From Pseudomonadota bacterium (lineage in GTDB: Bacteria > Pseudomonadota > Alphaproteobacteria > Rhizobiales > Devosiaceae), in contig JAEZFJ010000196.1 of assembly GCA_023437755.1 (NCBI GenBank), forward strand, positions 1-5,198: a stretch of DNA of 5,198 nt. The letters run 5' to 3'. The notes under the pieces were generated by a model. It had not been told where the DNA came from. It was given only the letters and a program-made list of their open reading frames with translations, and did no database searches. Below are positions 1 to 5,182 of this stretch, one piece after another; within the stretch, counting starts at the first letter, position 1; each line of letters starts with the position of its first letter. The position numbers and the translations under genes are program-made.

Positions 1-441
1 CAGCAACTGCATGCCAAGCTCCTGGTGCGCCATCTCGCGACCGCGGAAACGCATCGTCACCTTGACCCGGTCGCCCTCGTCGATGAACCGCTGCACCGCC
101 TTCATCTTGGTATTGTAGTCGTGGTCATCGATGTTGGGGCGAAGCTGGACTTCCTTGACCTCGATGACCTTCTGCTTCTTGCGCGCTTCGGCTGCCTTCT
201 TCTGGGCGGCATACTTGAAGCGGCCGAGATCGAGCATCTTGGCGACCGGCGGGACCGAGTTCGGCGCAATCAGCACGAGGTCGAGCCCGAGTTCCTGGGC
301 TTCGGTCAGCGCTTCTCGCGTGCGCACAACGCCGCGGTTCTCGCCATCGGCATCGATCAGCTGCACGTCGGGGCTGGAAATATCCTCATTGGAAATTGGC
401 CCGTCCTTTTGGGGGGCCACGGGTCTCATGGGACGGCGAAT
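1..441 (-). CDS. infC: Translation initiation factor IF-3, 3' end beyond window
   Basis: IF-3 binds the 30S subunit, keeps it apart from 50S and checks start-codon/initiator-tRNA pairing. The 147 visible residues cover the N-terminal domain (about 14-80, with DVQLID, LGLDLVLIAPN and PPVAKMLDLGRFKY), the charged linker (QKKAAEARKKQK, 80-91) and most of the C-terminal domain (VIEVKEVQLRPNID, then FRGREMAHQELGMQLL at 132-147). Family members have about 175-180 residues, so roughly 30 C-terminal residues lie outside the window. The start is placed at ATT (441-439). This gives an N-terminus reading MRRP as in other alphaproteobacterial IF-3 proteins, and AAGGA lies 9 nt upstream. The first ATG (429-427) would lack a ribosome binding site and lose those residues. 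The usual PPVCK motif reads PPVAK here. The family is certain; the start is very likely. Confidence 0.96.
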   Translation of the reverse strand, partial: MRRPMRPVAPQKDGPISNEDISSPDVQLIDADGENRGVVRTREALTEAQELGLDLVLIAPNSVPPVAKMLDLGRFKYAAQKKAAEARKKQKVIEVKEVQLRPNIDDHDYNTKMKAVQRFIDEGDRVKVTMRFRGREMAHQELGMQLL

Positions 442-450
442 GGCAAGCTA

Positions 451-455
451 TCCTT
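451..455 (-). promoter_or_regulatory. Ribosome binding site that selects the infC AUU start
   Basis: On the minus strand AAGGA lies 9 nt before ATT (441-439) and 21 nt before the first in-frame ATG (429-427). Only the ATT is at a workable distance. AUU is the known initiator of infC in Escherichia coli, where IF-3 represses its own translation by rejecting the non-canonical codon. The same control is inferred here. Confidence 0.75.
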
Positions 456-488
456 GTGTTATTGGTAGGAAGGGGTGAAAGCGCGCCT

Positions 489-517
489 AAAATCGTGTTA
501 GCGGAAGCATAAGTCAA
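489..517 (-). promoter_or_regulatory. Candidate sigma70-type promoter of infC
   Basis: Reading the minus strand, TTGACT (517-512) is followed by a 17-nt spacer and GATTTT (494-489). The -35 box matches 5 of 6 consensus positions and the -10 box 3 of 6, which is common for alphaproteobacterial housekeeping promoters. Transcription would begin near 482, giving a leader of about 40 nt that contains the AAGGA at 455-451. The assignment rests on sequence match and position only. Confidence 0.5.
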
Positions 518-550
518 CACGCGCAGGTGCGATTTTCCGGGCTGTTGCGG

Positions 551-587
551 CAGGGAAACGCCCGCGCGCCGCTGCTGGTTTCCCCTG
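551..587. repeat. Imperfect inverted repeat between infC and the hydrolase gene
   Basis: GGGAAAC (553-559) is mirrored by GTTTCCC (578-584). Allowing one bulged C, the arms extend to CAGGGAAAC against GTTTCCCCTG (551-559 with 578-587), enclosing an 18-nt GC-rich loop. It lies upstream of the infC promoter and within 70 nt of the hydrolase start. It could be an operator or a leader hairpin. There is no T-tract, so it does not look like an intrinsic terminator. Confidence 0.4.
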
Positions 588-656
588 TTTCGGAGAATGT
601 TCTTGACCGCGCTGCCTCCTGCCGCTTTCCGCCTCGTTGTTGGAGAGGGCTCCGCC

Positions 657-1382
657 ATGCGCGAGATCGCGCTGCTTCGCCGCTCCGGTGAGCGTCCCGG
701 GCTGTTCTGGCTCGGCGGGTTCCGCTCCGAGATGACCGGGGCCAAGGCGAGTTGCTTAGACCAGCTGGGGGCCGAACACGGCCTTGCGGTCACCCGCTTC
801 GACTATTCCGGTCACGGCGCCTCGGGCGGGGAGTTCACCGCGGGCACCATCACCCGCTGGCTCGAGGAAGCCGAGGCGGCCTTCGCCCTCACCGACGGAC
901 CGCAGGTGGTGGTTGGCTCGTCCATGGGCGGCTGGATCGCGCTGTTGCTGGCCCGGGCGCTCAGGCAGCGAGGGGCAGGGCGGCTGGCGGGTCTCCTCCT
1001 TGTCGCCCCGGCGGTCGACATGACCCACGAACTGATGCTGCCCGGCTTCACCCCGGCGCAGCACGAGGATCTCCGTCGTCTCGGCTATGTTGACCGGCCG
1101 AGCGCCTATGGCGACGGGCCCTATCGCATCACCCGCGCCTTGATCGAGGATGGCGAGCAGCACCGCCTCTTGGGCGCCGTCATCGAACCCGGCTGCCCGG
1201 TGGTGATCCTCCAGGGCGGGCAGGACCCCGATGTGCCCGCGGCCCACGCCGTGCGGCTCACCACCCACCTTTTGCATGATCCGGTGACGCTGACGGTGAT
1301 CCCTGATGGCGACCATCGCCTCAGCCGCCCGGAGGACCTTGATCGCCTCCGCCGCGCCATCCTCGGGCTGATAGAGACCTGA
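657..1382 (+). CDS. ABHD10-like alpha/beta hydrolase (putative thioesterase/esterase)
   Basis: A 241-residue single-domain serine hydrolase with no signal peptide, so probably cytoplasmic. The order of motifs fits the family: oxyanion region WLGGFRSEMTGAKA (18-31), RFDYSGHGASGG (47-58), nucleophile elbow VGSSMGGW with Ser89, acid Asp190 in GGQDPDVP, and His220 in GDHRLS. From memory, RFDYSG, DGPQ-x3-GSS-x-GGW and the late DHR resemble animal ABHD10, a mitochondrial depalmitoylating thioesterase and glucuronide esterase, more than other hydrolases. The substrate in bacteria is not evident. The start is ATG 657, with GGAGAGGG 7 nt upstream. An in-frame ATG at 597 would add 20 residues, but its GGAG lies only 1 nt away. 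The gene is divergent from infC, and 308 bases separate it from the next gene, so it appears to be a single-gene unit. A general carboxylesterase role is the main alternative. Confidence 0.88.
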   Translation: MREIALLRRSGERPGLFWLGGFRSEMTGAKASCLDQLGAEHGLAVTRFDYSGHGASGGEFTAGTITRWLEEAEAAFALTDGPQVVVGSSMGGWIALLLARALRQRGAGRLAGLLLVAPAVDMTHELMLPGFTPAQHEDLRRLGYVDRPSAYGDGPYRITRALIEDGEQHRLLGAVIEPGCPVVILQGGQDPDVPAAHAVRLTTHLLHDPVTLTVIPDGDHRLSRPEDLDRLRRAILGLIET

Positions 1383-1514
1383 GGCTGTAGCACGCGGGGC
1401 ACACGCGGCATCTGACCACACTGAATGCATAAACCTTTATCGATCCGGGCAAGACCCACCTAACCGCACTGCAAGGCTTTGGAGAAGCAGGGTTTTCATC
1501 CCCGGCTCTCTCCA

Positions 1515-1529
1515 TTAACCGTACTTTAA
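1515..1529 (+). promoter_or_regulatory. Putative CtrA box, TTAA-N7-TTAA
   Basis: TTAA (1515-1518), seven bases, then TTAA (1526-1529) matches the established alphaproteobacterial CtrA recognition pattern exactly. A second, one-mismatch copy begins 32 bp downstream (TTAA 1547-1550, seven bases, TAAA 1558-1561), about three helical turns away. Both lie 130-175 bp before the cell-wall hydrolase start. CtrA is the master cell-cycle regulator in this class and often controls envelope and division genes. Binding here is inferred from sequence only, and I found no convincing -10 box. Confidence 0.55.
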
Positions 1530-1546
1530 GACGCTAACCGCTATGG

Positions 1547-1561
1547 TTAACCGAGCGTAAA
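1547..1561 (+). promoter_or_regulatory. Second, imperfect CtrA-type box
   Basis: TTAA-N7-TAAA differs from the CtrA pattern at one of eight fixed positions. Its upstream half is embedded in the perfect 8-bp palindrome GGTTAACC (1545-1552). It sits on the same helical face as the perfect box 32 bp upstream, as expected for cooperative binding. It is weaker evidence than the first box. Confidence 0.35.
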
Positions 1562-1616
1562 TTTCATCTTCCCAGCGGTGTTCCGCTTGGATAGTGTGCC
1601 GCCGGGAAGTGACGGA

Positions 1617-1632
1617 GGGTCCACAAGGACCC
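1617..1632 (+). repeat. Leader hairpin 1 upstream of the cell-wall hydrolase
   Basis: GGGTCC (1617-1622) and GGACCC (1627-1632) form a perfect 6-bp stem with the loop ACAA. It lies in the inferred untranslated leader, about 60 nt before the start codon. It may only stabilise the mRNA. Confidence 0.4.
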
Positions 1633-1645
1633 CCACGCGAAGAAG

Positions 1646-1670
1646 GCCCTCCGGATATGGCCGGACGGGC
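1646..1670 (+). repeat. Leader hairpin 2, directly before the ribosome binding site
   Basis: GCCC TCCGG (1646-1654) pairs with CCGGA and GGGC (1661-1665, 1667-1670), giving a 9-bp stem with one bulged C at 1666 and a 6-nt loop. The stem ends 8 nt before the AAGGA at 1679-1683. That is close enough to influence ribosome access, although the ribosome binding site itself is unpaired in this fold. Confidence 0.4.
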
Positions 1671-1690
1671 TCAGGGGTAAGGACGGGGCA

Positions 1691-2602
1691 TTGACCCAAA
1701 GCTGGAAAGCCATCGCTGTGCGTGCGCTCTCGCATGTGCTTGCACTTGCTGCCGTGGCTTTTGTGCTGATCGTGACCTTGGCGCCGGCGCATGCCGAAAG
1801 CACCGATGGTCCTGGGGTGATGCCGCTGCCGGTTCCGGACGACCTGGTGCTCATTCGCAGCCAGCCGGCGCTCGGCCCCAAACTGGTTCCGCTCGAAGCC
1901 GGCCGCCAGCCGCTGACCCCGGAGCTTCTGTCCAACTACATCGAGCGCCAGCAGAAGCTTCGCTCGGTGGATCTCGACGGCGCCCCGGCAGGCGAACTCA
2001 ACACCGAAGTGCTGCTGGGCTACATCGCCCGCGGCTCCTTCAGCGGCAACAGCGCCGTCAACGCCATTGCCGACTTCACCGGCGAGTTCAAGCCGGCCGC
2101 CGCCCAGCCTGGCGAGGGACGTCTCAGCCCGGGTCTCCTGGCCGCTTATGTCGCCGAAGACTACGAGCCGCTCGAGCAGCGCCTCGAACGTGCCAACACC
2201 GAGCGCAATTGCCTGGCGCAGGCCATCTACCACGAAGCCCGCGGCGAAACCCTCGAGGGGCAGCTCGCGGTCGCCAATGTCATCGTCAACCGCGCCCGTT
2301 CGGGCAAGTTCCCGTCCACCCTGTGCGGCGTGATCTACCAGAACGCTGACAAGGGGCGCTATCGCTGCCAGTTCACCTTCGCCTGCGACGGTCGTACCGA
2401 CACCCCGCGTGAGCGCCGCGCCTGGCAGCGCTCGGCCGAACTGGCCAAGGACATCTACGCCGAGTTCGCCACCGGCGAGTCCGTCGGCGCGCTGCCCGGC
2501 TCCGCACTCTACTACCACACCACGGCCGTGCGGCCCTCCTGGGCCAGCACCTACAGCGCCGTAGCGACCATCGACTCCCACATCTTCTATTCGCCGAACT
2601 GA
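1691..2602 (+). CDS. Exported SleB-family (Hydrolase_2) cell-wall hydrolase
   Basis: A 303-residue predicted periplasmic peptidoglycan hydrolase. Residues 1-35 form a signal peptide: K6 and R11, a hydrophobic core at 16-31, and cleavage after APAHA. Residues 36-170 are a linker of unknown function with three short repeats of the form L-x-[PT]-[EG]-[LV]-L-x-x-Y-[IV] at 75, 103 and 145. The catalytic domain starts at about 171 with NCLAQAIYHEARGE. Glu182 is the expected catalytic acid, followed by LAVANVIVNRA, the SALYYHTTAV segment and a C-terminal DSHIFY. The SleB family contains spore-cortex and vegetative lytic enzymes; here the role is probably growth or remodelling of the sacculus. The only four cysteines (174, 212, 226, 232) lie in the catalytic domain and could form disulfides. 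The start is TTG 1691, with AAGGA 7 nt upstream. No earlier ATG, GTG or TTG exists in the open frame. GTG 1718 is a weaker alternative. The gene is convergent with pckA, with a gap of about 20 bp. Confidence 0.92.
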   Translation: MTQSWKAIAVRALSHVLALAAVAFVLIVTLAPAHAESTDGPGVMPLPVPDDLVLIRSQPALGPKLVPLEAGRQPLTPELLSNYIERQQKLRSVDLDGAPAGELNTEVLLGYIARGSFSGNSAVNAIADFTGEFKPAAAQPGEGRLSPGLLAAYVAEDYEPLEQRLERANTERNCLAQAIYHEARGETLEGQLAVANVIVNRARSGKFPSTLCGVIYQNADKGRYRCQFTFACDGRTDTPRERRAWQRSAELAKDIYAEFATGESVGALPGSALYYHTTAVRPSWASTYSAVATIDSHIFYSPN

Positions 2603-2610
2603 GGCGAATA
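2588..2610. repeat. Inverted repeat spanning the cell-wall hydrolase stop codon
   Basis: TATTCGCC (2588-2595) and GGCGAATA (2603-2610) are perfect 8-bp arms around a 7-nt loop that contains the TGA stop. It lies at the junction of two convergent genes and may protect or define a 3' end. No T-run follows on either strand, so it is not a classical intrinsic terminator. Confidence 0.5.
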
Positions 2611-2612
2611 GC

Positions 2613-2633
2613 GGCGGCGGCGATTCCGCCGCC
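2613..2633. repeat. GC-only hairpin at the pckA 3' end
   Basis: GGCGGCGG (2613-2620) and CCGCCGCC (2626-2633) form a perfect 8-bp stem with the 5-nt loop CGATT. It begins 2 bp after the preceding inverted repeat. The loop contains the triplet read as Ser531 where the pckA stop would be expected. It may act as a 3'-end structure for both convergent transcripts, and a stem this strong is also a likely place for sequencing errors. Confidence 0.5.
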
Positions 2634-4213
2634 AGCGCCAGCTTGGGTCCCGGCCCGGCATCGGCACCATCCCCGAACTTCTCGAAGTTGCGCCGGAACA
2701 GGTCGGCGAGCTTGAGCGCCTGCCGGTCATAGGCTGCCGGATCGGCCCAGGTTGCCCGCGGCGTCAGCAGCTTGCTGTCGACGCCGGGCAGCGCCAGCGG
2801 CACCTCGAACCCGAACAACTCGTCCGTCCGCATCGCCGCACCCTCGAGGCTGCCATCCAGCGCCGCCGTCAGCAGCCGCCGTGTCGAGCCGATATCGATG
2901 CGCCGCCCAACCCCATAGCCGCCGCCGGTCCAGCCGGTGTTGATCAGCCACGCCACTGCCCCGCTCTCGCGCCGCTTCTGCTCCGGCAACTCGCCATAGA
3001 CGGTGGGATGCTGCGGCATGAACGGCGCGCCGAAACACGCCGAGAACGTCGCCTGCGGCTCGGTTACCCCGCGCTCGGTCCCCGCAACCTTGGCGGTGTA
3101 GCCGGAAAGGAAGTGGTAGACCGCCTGTTCCGGCGTCAGCCGCGCGATCGGCGGCAGCACCCCGAACGCATCGGCGGTGAGGAACACCACCGTCTTAGGC
3201 ACCCCGCCGACACCACCCGCCGCCACCCGCGGCAACACCGTCAGCGGATATGCCGCCCGGGTGTTTTCCGTCAGCGAAACGTCATCGAATGACGGCTTTC
3301 CGTTACCGTCGAGAACCACATTTTCGAGAACGGTGCCGAAACGGCGTGTTGCTGCAAAAATCTCCGGCTCGGCCTCGGCGCTGAGCTTCACGGTCTTGGC
3401 ATAGCACCCGCCCTCGAGGTTGAAGACGCCGTCGGGTCCCCAGCCATGCTCATCGTCCCCGATCAACGGGCGCGCCGGATCGTTGCTGAGGGTGGTCTTG
3501 CCTGTCCCCGACAGTCCGAAGAACAGCGCCGTATCGCCATTCGCCCCCACATTGGCCGAGCAGTGCATCGGCAACACCCCCGCATTCGGAGCGTGGAAGT
3601 TGAACAGCGAGAACACGCTCTTCTTGATCTCGCCGGCATAGAGCGTACCGGCGATGACCACGATGTTTCGGCTCATGTCGAGCGCGATCACCGTCTCCCC
3701 GCGGCTGCCGTGACGCGCCGGATCGGCCCTGAACCGCGGCACGTGCACGATGGTCACCGAAGTCGCGCCAGCCGACTGCTCGACGTCCTCGCCCGGCCGG
3801 ATCAGGAGGTTGCGGATGAACAGCGCGTGCCAGGCCGACGGCGTCATCACCGTCACCGCATACTGGTGCCGCGGGTCCGCACCCGCCATGAGGTCCTGCC
3901 GGAACACGCTGAGCCCGCCATAGGAGGCGACCGCATCGGCGAGCAAACGCTCGAACGCTTCCGGCTCCATGGCGCCCGAATTGTCCCACCACACGCGCCC
4001 CTCGGTCAGCCGGTCGCGCACGATGAACTTGTCTTTGGGGCTGCGCCCGGTGAAGACGCCGGTGGTGACCGAAAGCGCCCCTTCGGCCGTGAACTCCCCC
4101 TCGCCACCGGCAATGGCCTGCGCCACCAGCACCGACGCAACGTCGTTGTGCGAGACCGACCCCGCACGCGCGCTGATCGATGCCCTCAGGGTTTCGTGGT
4201 CGAATTCAGCCAT
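2624..4213 (-). CDS. pckA: ATP-dependent phosphoenolpyruvate carboxykinase, no in-frame stop at expected end
   Basis: PckA converts oxaloacetate and ATP to phosphoenolpyruvate, CO2 and ADP, the first committed step of gluconeogenesis from C4 acids; it is cytoplasmic. The motifs are complete: GRSPKDKFIV with Arg57, LYAGEIKK with Tyr192 and Lys198, MHCSANVG with His217, P-loop GLSGTGKTTLS (233-243), metal-binding GDDEHGW with Asp253/Asp254, NLEGGCYAK, and ENTRAAYP with Arg319. Residues 1-530 match the usual family length of about 535. The start is ATG 4213, with AAGGAG 8 nt upstream. A TTG at 4285 would add an unconserved 24 residues. After Glu530 the frame reads TCG (2623-2621) and stays open to TAA at 1549-1547, antisense to the whole cell-wall hydrolase gene. 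I treat that extension as non-family sequence and end the feature at Glu530. The gene is divergent from chvI; in Agrobacterium the neighbouring pckA is reported to be acid-induced. The function is certain, the 3' end is not. Confidence 0.93.
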
Positions 4214-4350
4214 GACGCCTTCTCCTTGGGGCGACGGCAAACGGCCGCCGCTCGTGGCAAGGGTGATGGCTAATTGGTCATACAACCATCCCGAAATCGG
4301 TCGTAAGACGGAAGTCGCAGCAGGGCTCGCACGTGTCAGAGCGTCGCATA

Positions 4351-4393
4351 TCGCTTGGAAGCGCCATATTTAGCGCGTATTTGTCGCTTGCAA
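4351..4393. promoter_or_regulatory. Paired direct repeats, candidate operator between pckA and chvI
   Basis: TCGCTTGGAA (4351-4360) and TCGCTTGCAA (4384-4393) match at 9 of 10 positions and are spaced 33 bp, close to three helical turns. The first copy is also part of the short palindrome CGCTT-GG-AAGCG (4352-4363). Tandem half-sites on one helical face are typical of OmpR/PhoB-type regulators, so ChvI itself is a possible ligand. This is inference from position and spacing; I do not match it to a published ChvI motif. Confidence 0.35.
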
Positions 4394-4419
4394 CGGCACG
4401 CCACGCCCACGCCAACCGT

Positions 4420-4447
4420 TTGACTCTTCGCGCGTTGGACTTTGCAG
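4420..4447 (+). promoter_or_regulatory. Weak candidate chvI promoter with GANTC site
   Basis: TTGACT (4420-4425) is a good -35 box, identical to the one assigned to infC. The best spaced -10 (TTGCAG, 4442-4447, after 16 nt) is poor. The -35 overlaps GACTC (4422-4426), a GANTC site of the kind methylated by CcrM in Alphaproteobacteria. An alternative pair is TTGGAA (4355-4360), 17 nt, then TATTTG (4378-4383). Neither choice is secure. Confidence 0.3.
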
Positions 4448-4471
4448 CGTCACAAAGAAGAAAGGCAGCCC

Positions 4472-5182
4472 ATGCCCAAGATCGCCCTGGTGGACGATGA
4501 CCGCAACATTCTCACTTCCGTGTCGCTGACGCTGGAAGCGGAAGGCTATACGGTCGCGACCTACACCGATGGTGCCTCTGGTCTTGAAGGCCTCACCACC
4601 GACAAACCCGATCTCGCCATCCTCGACATCAAGATGCCGCGCATGGATGGCATGGAACTGCTCCGCCGCCTGCGCCAGAAATCCGACGTGCCGGTGATCT
4701 TCCTCACCTCCAAGGACGAGGAGATCGACGAGCTGTTCGGGCTGAAAATGGGCGCCGACGATTTCATCACCAAGCCGTTCAGCCAGCGCCTGCTGGTCGA
4801 GCGCGTCAAGGCGATCCTGCGCCGCTCCGCCCCGCGCGATCCTTCTGCCACCTCCACCGGCGCCGAGCCGCAGCCGGGCAAGGCGCTGATCGAGCGCGGT
4901 GCACTGGTGCTGGATGAAGAGCGCCACACCTGCACCTGGAAGGGCCAGCGGGTGACGCTCACCGTCACCGAGTTCCTGATCCTGCAGGCCCTGGCACTGC
5001 GCCCGGGCGTGGTCAAGTCGCGCAACGCCCTGATGGACGCCGCCTATGACGACCAAGTCTATGTCGATGATCGCACCATCGACTCCCACATCAAGCGGCT
5101 GCGCAAGAAGTTCAAGGCTGTCGACGACGACTTCGAGATGATCGAGACGCTGTATGGCGTCGGCTATCGCTTCAAGGAATAG
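4472..5182 (+). CDS. chvI: Two-component response regulator ChvI (OmpR/PhoB class)
   Basis: A 236-residue DNA-binding response regulator. The receiver domain (1-118) has acidic residues Asp8-Asp10, phosphoacceptor Asp52 in LAILDIKMPRMDG, Thr79 in VIFLTSKDE and Lys101 in DDFITKPFS. A linker of about 20 residues leads to a winged-helix domain (137-236) with recognition helix region VDDRTIDSHIKRLRKKF and C-terminal ETLYGVGYRFKE. Stretches such as DDDRNILTSVS, KDEEIDELFGLKMGADDFITKPFS and ERHTCTWK are, from memory, near-identical to Agrobacterium/Sinorhizobium ChvI and Brucella BvrR. In those organisms, with sensor ChvG/ExoS/BvrS, it controls envelope, polysaccharide, motility and acid responses. 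The start is ATG 4472, with AAAGG 6 nt upstream. An in-frame TTG at 4442 has no ribosome binding site and adds unconserved residues. The gene is divergent from pckA as in Agrobacterium; chvG is expected downstream, outside the window. Confidence 0.96.
   Translation: MPKIALVDDDRNILTSVSLTLEAEGYTVATYTDGASGLEGLTTDKPDLAILDIKMPRMDGMELLRRLRQKSDVPVIFLTSKDEEIDELFGLKMGADDFITKPFSQRLLVERVKAILRRSAPRDPSATSTGAEPQPGKALIERGALVLDEERHTCTWKGQRVTLTVTEFLILQALALRPGVVKSRNALMDAAYDDQVYVDDRTIDSHIKRLRKKFKAVDDDFEMIETLYGVGYRFKE

Larger units (their letters stand above)
1383..1690. other. Gene-free region upstream of the cell-wall hydrolase
   Basis: No credible coding frame or RNA gene is visible in these 308 bases. The first part (1383-1450) holds no terminator that I can recognise after the hydrolase gene. 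The middle (1460-1562) is AT-richer than its surroundings and carries repeated YTAACCG elements, including a CtrA-type box. The last part (1600-1690) can form two hairpins and ends in the ribosome binding site of the next gene. It therefore looks like a promoter followed by a long untranslated leader. Confidence 0.7.

Noticed and set aside
487..501. CTAA-N7-TTAG as a CtrA box over the infC promoter
   Set aside because: It matches only 6 of 8 fixed positions and overlaps the assigned -10 region, so chance is a sufficient explanation.
597..656. Earlier ATG start (597) for the ABHD10-like hydrolase
   Set aside because: Its only purine-rich stretch (GGAG, 592-595) is 1 nt from the ATG, while ATG 657 has GGAGAGGG at 7 nt and begins at the family-like sequence.
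756..1430. Long open minus-strand frame opposite the ABHD10-like hydrolase
   Set aside because: It is antisense to a gene with an intact Ser-Asp-His triad. The composition is typical of a shadow frame and no motif is recognisable.
1547..2623. Continuation of the pckA frame as a real C-terminal domain or separate protein
   Set aside because: The translation is low-complexity Gly/Ala/Val/Arg-rich sequence, as expected from the antisense of a GC-rich gene, and lies exactly opposite a well-supported SleB-family protein. No family features are visible.
2588..2633. Classical Rho-independent terminator between the convergent genes
   Set aside because: The stems are strong, but neither strand has the T-run that would be needed after the hairpin.
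3446..4273. Long open plus-strand frame opposite pckA
   Set aside because: The Arg/His-rich translation is a shadow of pckA, which carries all catalytic motifs on the other strand.
4214..4285. Upstream TTG start (4285) for pckA
   Set aside because: The extra 24 residues would include the untranslated leader and ribosome binding site of ATG 4213, which has AAGGAG at an ideal 8 nt.
4442..4471. Upstream TTG start for chvI
   Set aside because: No ribosome binding site precedes it, and the added residues cover the AAAGG that serves ATG 4472. ChvI homologues begin near this ATG.
4370..5089. Long open minus-strand frame opposite chvI
   Set aside because: It is a shadow frame of a highly conserved regulator, with no recognisable domain.
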